The translations under genes and the position numbers were made by a program. The notes beneath the pieces were generated by a model. It ran no database searches. It was not told the origin of the DNA and worked only from the letters and a program-made list of their open reading frames with translations. Source: an uncultured Oscillospiraceae bacterium (GTDB lineage Bacteria; Bacillota; Clostridia; Oscillospirales; Oscillospiraceae). From it: a DNA stretch of 7,836 nt. How positions within the stretch are numbered: position 1 is the first letter of the stretch; each line of letters begins with the position of its first letter. Where the stretch lies: positions 1 to 7,836 of the forward strand of contig CAADVN010000152.1 in assembly GCA_900752445.1 (NCBI GenBank). Direction: 5' to 3'. Of the stretch, positions 6,278 through 7,836 are shown piece by piece.

Positions 6278-7016
6278 CGTCGGCACCTCCGTCCCGTGCT
6301 CCGTCGCCCTCGCGCTCGTCCTGCGTCCTGTCCACGAGGCCGATGCAGCTGCCCGCGCAGAGGGCGAGCGCTATGACCGCGCAGACCACGACGGACGTCC
6401 TGTCGTCGGCGATGAGGCCGGAGCCGATGATGAAGACCAGCGTCATGACGGCAAAGCCCGAGACCTTGCCTCGCCTCGCCCAGAAGGCCCCGTGGGCCGC
6501 GGCCGCGCCCGCGGCGAGGATGCAGCCCGTCACGAGCAGGAGCGTCGCCCAGTCCTCGAGCGGCAGCAGGTAGTGCAGGCCGCGGTTGCCGTAGGCGGCG
6601 AAGAAAAGGCTCATCTCGTTCACCGGCACCGAGGGGTTTTTCAAGTATATCGCCGCAAAGCCCAGCCTCGCCGCGAGGATGAAGCCCTGATAGACGACAA
6701 AGCAGAGCGCGTTCGCCAGCGCCTGCCAGAGCCCGGCCTGCCGCTCCGTCACCCTGAGCATGCGGTAGCTGTACTCCGGGTTTACGCCGCCCCTCGGCAC
6801 GCCGCTGCGCCAGAGCAGGGCGTAGAGCACGGCCGCGCCGAGGTAGTAGGCCCGGTCCGGCCAGCCGTCGAAGATGGCCTGGAAGCTCGCCGCGCTCCCG
6901 GCCTGCCAGAACAGCAGCGCGAGCTGCACCGCCGCCGCGGCCAGCGAGACTATGAGCGCCTTGTACACGACGTTCCCCGCCGCGAGCATGAAAGCCGAAA
7001 GATGTCTGTTTTTCAT
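6264..7016 (-). CDS. 6-TM ABC-2 type permease-like protein (250 aa)
   Basis: Likely transmembrane channel of the exporter. Hydrophobic segments lie near residues 16-37, 56-69, 96-125, 156-178, 186-204 and 207-228, the six-helix layout usual for ABC-2 permeases, followed by a charged Asp/Arg/Gly-rich tail (229-250). The loop after TM2 carries Y-R-M-L-R-V-T-E-R (84-92), similar to the motif of the 3-TM protein, a candidate coupling helix. ATG 7016 overlaps the regulator stop (ATGA) and uses GAGGAGG inside the regulator's last codons. Longer frames on either strand over the same DNA (an Arg-rich 283-aa frame and a 285-aa plus-strand frame) lack ribosome sites and membrane character and are shadows. 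Assignment as ABC-2 permease rests on topology and operon context rather than a diagnostic motif. Confidence 0.85.
   Translation of the reverse strand: MKNRHLSAFMLAAGNVVYKALIVSLAAAAVQLALLFWQAGSAASFQAIFDGWPDRAYYLGAAVLYALLWRSGVPRGGVNPEYSYRMLRVTERQAGLWQALANALCFVVYQGFILAARLGFAAIYLKNPSVPVNEMSLFFAAYGNRGLHYLLPLEDWATLLLVTGCILAAGAAAAHGAFWARRGKVSGFAVMTLVFIIGSGLIADDRTSVVVCAVIALALCAGSCIGLVDRTQDEREGDGARDGGADGAQV
6286..6290 (-). promoter_or_regulatory. Ribosome binding site that sets the 3-TM protein start
   Basis: GGAGG on the minus strand lies 8 bases before GTG 6277 and inside the last codons of the 250-aa permease. It overlaps the alternative GTG at 6284-6286, which excludes that start. Confidence 0.65.
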
Positions 7017-7396
7017 TGCAATTCCTCCTCATAAGCCCGCCTGACCAGCTCCAGCGCCTCCTCAAGCGGCACACCCATTCTTTTAAAAGCCGAGGCAGCG
7101 GCCAGGGCGTCCGCGCGCACCAGCTCCGACCTGACGCGCTCGCGCAGCTCGTCCGTGACGCTCACGCAGCTCTTTGCGCCCGCCCTCGACTCGAGCAGCC
7201 CCTCCTCCTCGAGCAGGCGGCAGGCCTTCTGCACCGTGTTCGGATTGAGCCCCAGCATCGCCGAGAGTACCCTGCGCGAGGGCAGCTCGTCCCCGTCCGC
7301 GATCTCGCCCGAGACGATGCCCTGCTTCACGAACCGTATTATCTGCAAATATATCGGCGAGCCGTCCTCCGGCCTGAACCCGTCGAATGAGATCAC
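7013..7396 (-). CDS. GntR-family transcriptional regulator, YtrA-like (127 aa)
   Basis: DNA-binding repressor of the operon it heads. The winged helix-turn-helix covers residues 13-80: S-P-I-Y-L-Q-I (13-19), the G-D-E-L-P-S-R-R turn (35-42) and recognition helix N-P-N-T-V-Q-K-A (51-58), which is the YtrA-subfamily form, then E-E-E-G-L-L-E-S-R (63-71). Only a short helical C-terminal tail (82-127) follows, without a large effector domain, as is usual for YtrA regulators next to ABC exporters. The start is GTG 7396, preceded by GGAGGTGA; a longer frame to 7570 runs through the promoter and has no homologous residues. It overlaps the permease start by 4 bp. Two 24-bp palindromic sites upstream suggest autoregulation. 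The inducer is unknown; in characterised ytr-type systems cell-wall-active compounds induce, which is family knowledge and not shown here. Confidence 0.92.
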   Translation of the reverse strand: MISFDGFRPEDGSPIYLQIIRFVKQGIVSGEIADGDELPSRRVLSAMLGLNPNTVQKACRLLEEEGLLESRAGAKSCVSVTDELRERVRSELVRADALAAASAFKRMGVPLEEALELVRRAYEEELQ

Positions 7397-7400
7397 CCGC

Positions 7401-7408
7401 TCACCTCC
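7401..7408 (-). promoter_or_regulatory. Strong ribosome binding site of the GntR regulator
   Basis: GGAGGTGA on the minus strand, 4 bases from the GTG at 7394-7396 (7 bases counted from GGAGG). It decides in favour of the short form of the regulator. An ATG at 7408-7410 overlaps this site and is in another frame. Confidence 0.8.
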
Positions 7409-7413
7409 ATGAA

Positions 7414-7437
7414 ACTGTGTTATTCGACTAGTACAGT
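7414..7437 (-). promoter_or_regulatory. Second operator-like site (imperfect 24-bp palindrome)
   Basis: Read on the minus strand: ACTGTACTAG, four central bases, ATAACACAGT. Its arms agree at 7 of 10 positions, with the outer ACTGT/ACAGT and an inner TA kept, the same 24-bp length as the perfect site at 7443-7466. It falls just after the predicted transcription start and before the ribosome site, where bound repressor would block the polymerase. Centre-to-centre distance to the first site is 29 bp. Confidence 0.6.
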
Positions 7438-7442
7438 TCCTG

Positions 7443-7466
7443 ACTGTATTATAGGCATAATACAGT
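7443..7466. promoter_or_regulatory. Primary operator: perfect 24-bp palindrome covering the -10 box
   Basis: Arms ACTGTATTAT and ATAATACAGT are exact reverse complements around a 4-base centre. The site contains the whole -10 hexamer and much of the spacer of the operon promoter, so a bound dimer would exclude RNA polymerase. A/T-rich palindromes with this outline are typical of YtrA-type GntR regulators, making the adjacent regulator the likely ligand. Confidence 0.75.
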
Positions 7467-7477
7467 TTATCTGTCAA
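7448..7477 (-). promoter_or_regulatory. Consensus SigA-type promoter of the exporter operon
   Basis: On the minus strand TTGACA (7472-7477) and TATAAT (7448-7453) are both perfect consensus, with an 18-bp spacer, 1 longer than ideal. The expected transcript start is near 7441, giving a leader of about 45 nt before the regulator start. A promoter this strong combined with overlapping operators points to tight repression and high induced output. Confidence 0.85.
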
Positions 7478-7518
7478 GAGGGGAAAATGTGTAAAGTTTT
7501 TTGCCGCCCCGAGTCCGA

Positions 7519-7535
7519 AAAGTCTCCCCTTGCGC
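7519..7535 (+). repeat. Short intergenic repeat copy C with adjoining hairpins
   Basis: AAAGTCTCCCCTTGCGC matches copies A and B apart from one substitution and one extra C. Here the element looks most complete: CCCCT/AGGGG arms around TGCGC (7526-7540) are followed at once by GCGCC-TTT-GGCGC (7540-7552). Two adjacent GC-rich hairpins of this kind are what REP-like dispersed repeats of gut Clostridia look like; that attribution is from general knowledge. Confidence 0.5.
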
Positions 7536-7568
7536 AGGGGCGCCTTTGGCGCTCGTCGGTACGTGGGC

Positions 7569-7598
7569 AAAAAAATCCCGGAGCGTTTTGCTCCGGGA
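7569..7598 (-). terminator. Rho-independent terminator of the DUF2804 gene
   Basis: A perfect 9-bp stem (TCCCGGAGC with GCTCCGGGA) around a 5-base loop is followed on the minus strand by seven T's (7569-7575). It starts 5 bp after the DUF2804 stop codon and insulates the exporter operon from upstream transcription. Confidence 0.92.
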
Positions 7599-7603
7599 GT
7601 CTG

Positions 7604-7836
7604 TCACCATTTGTTTTCCACGCGTTCGGCAAAGCCGGGGAAGTCCTTCACCCTTATCTTTCGCCCGTCGTCCAGCACCGCCGTGCCGGTGAAGCGCCCG
7701 AAGACCTGGTGCTGGTCGCTCTTTATGAGTTTCACGTCCGTACAGGCCGCGCGGTCGAGTATAGGCTGGGAGGCCCTCTCGAACAGGGCCCCGTCGGCGC
7801 TCCGGGTGCCCGTCCGCCGGAAGGGGGTCGCCCCCC
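7604..7836 (-). CDS. DUF2804 domain-containing protein, C-terminal fragment
   Basis: The last 76 or so residues are in the window; the start lies beyond the right edge. The ending P-I-L-D-R-A-A-C-T-D, K-S-D-Q-H-Q-V-F-G-R-F-T-G, V-L-D-D-G and D-F-P-G-F-A-E-R-V-E-N-K-W is the characteristic C-terminus of the DUF2804 family (a bacterial and fungal family of unknown role, Pfam DUF2804). Recognition is from memory of the family motif. It is transcribed on the same strand as the exporter operon but is closed off by its own terminator, so a functional link is not implied. The outermost bases (G5 then C6 around TCG) may be unreliable, as at the left edge. Confidence 0.85.
   Translation of the reverse strand, partial: GATPFRRTGTRSADGALFERASQPILDRAACTDVKLIKSDQHQVFGRFTGTAVLDDGRKIRVKDFPGFAERVENKW

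Noticed and set aside
6177..7034. 285-aa plus-strand and 283-aa minus-strand alternative frames over the permease
   Set aside because: Both are highly charged and Arg/His/Gly-rich, with no ribosome site. The 250-aa frame has six hydrophobic segments, a strong ribosome site and coupled overlaps.
7397..7570. 58-residue N-terminal extension of the GntR regulator
   Set aside because: It would be translated from DNA upstream of and through the consensus promoter and both operators, and has no GntR-like residues before I-S-F-D.
1..7836. CRISPR arrays, tRNA or rRNA genes, transposases, toxin-antitoxin pairs
   Set aside because: No regularly spaced direct repeats, no tRNA-like folds and no transposase or toxin-like frames were seen on either strand.

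Overview
This is a GC-rich stretch in which every supportable gene lies on the minus strand. It looks like a single contig from an uncultured, high-GC, low-branching Firmicute (Clostridia / Oscillospirales-like). That is inferred from consensus TTGACA/TATAAT promoter boxes, strong AGGAGG ribosome binding sites, a short YtrA-type GntR regulator next to an ABC-2 exporter, and REP-like intergenic repeats of the kind common in such gut bacteria. The taxonomy is inference. The left edge is an almost pure G tract, which is probably an assembly or sequencing artefact at a contig end.

In order of transcription (right to left): the C-terminus of a DUF2804-family protein enters from the right edge and ends in a clear rho-independent terminator. 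A 207-bp intergenic gap follows. It holds a decayed REP-like repeat, a consensus sigma-70/SigA promoter and two 24-bp operator-like sites, one a perfect palindrome covering the -10 box. This promoter drives a tightly packed operon: a YtrA/GntR repressor (127 aa), a 6-TM ABC-2 permease-like protein (250 aa), a 3-TM membrane protein (166 aa) and an ABC ATPase (243 aa). These overlap by 4, 14 and 1 bp, indicating translational coupling.

Two bases after the ATPase begins a tandem array of five paralogous exported proteins of a family I do not recognise: a 230-aa short form lacking the middle domain, a broken copy lacking the N-terminal domain, two full-length copies (427 and 441 aa, one a probable lipoprotein) and a fifth copy cut by the left edge. 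Genes 1, 2 and 3 of the array (left to right) share a Cys signature at exactly the same residue numbers (72-81), a W-S-[DE]-E box and propeller-like repeats.

The most interesting content is this combination: a self-regulated YtrA-type ABC exporter fused in one operon to an expanding and decaying array of extracytoplasmic, probably beta-propeller-like paralogs. A plausible but unproven reading is an envelope-stress or antibiotic/peptide-responsive exporter whose exported partners bind the ligand or the cell envelope. Diversification by duplication and domain loss would fit such a variable-ligand role.
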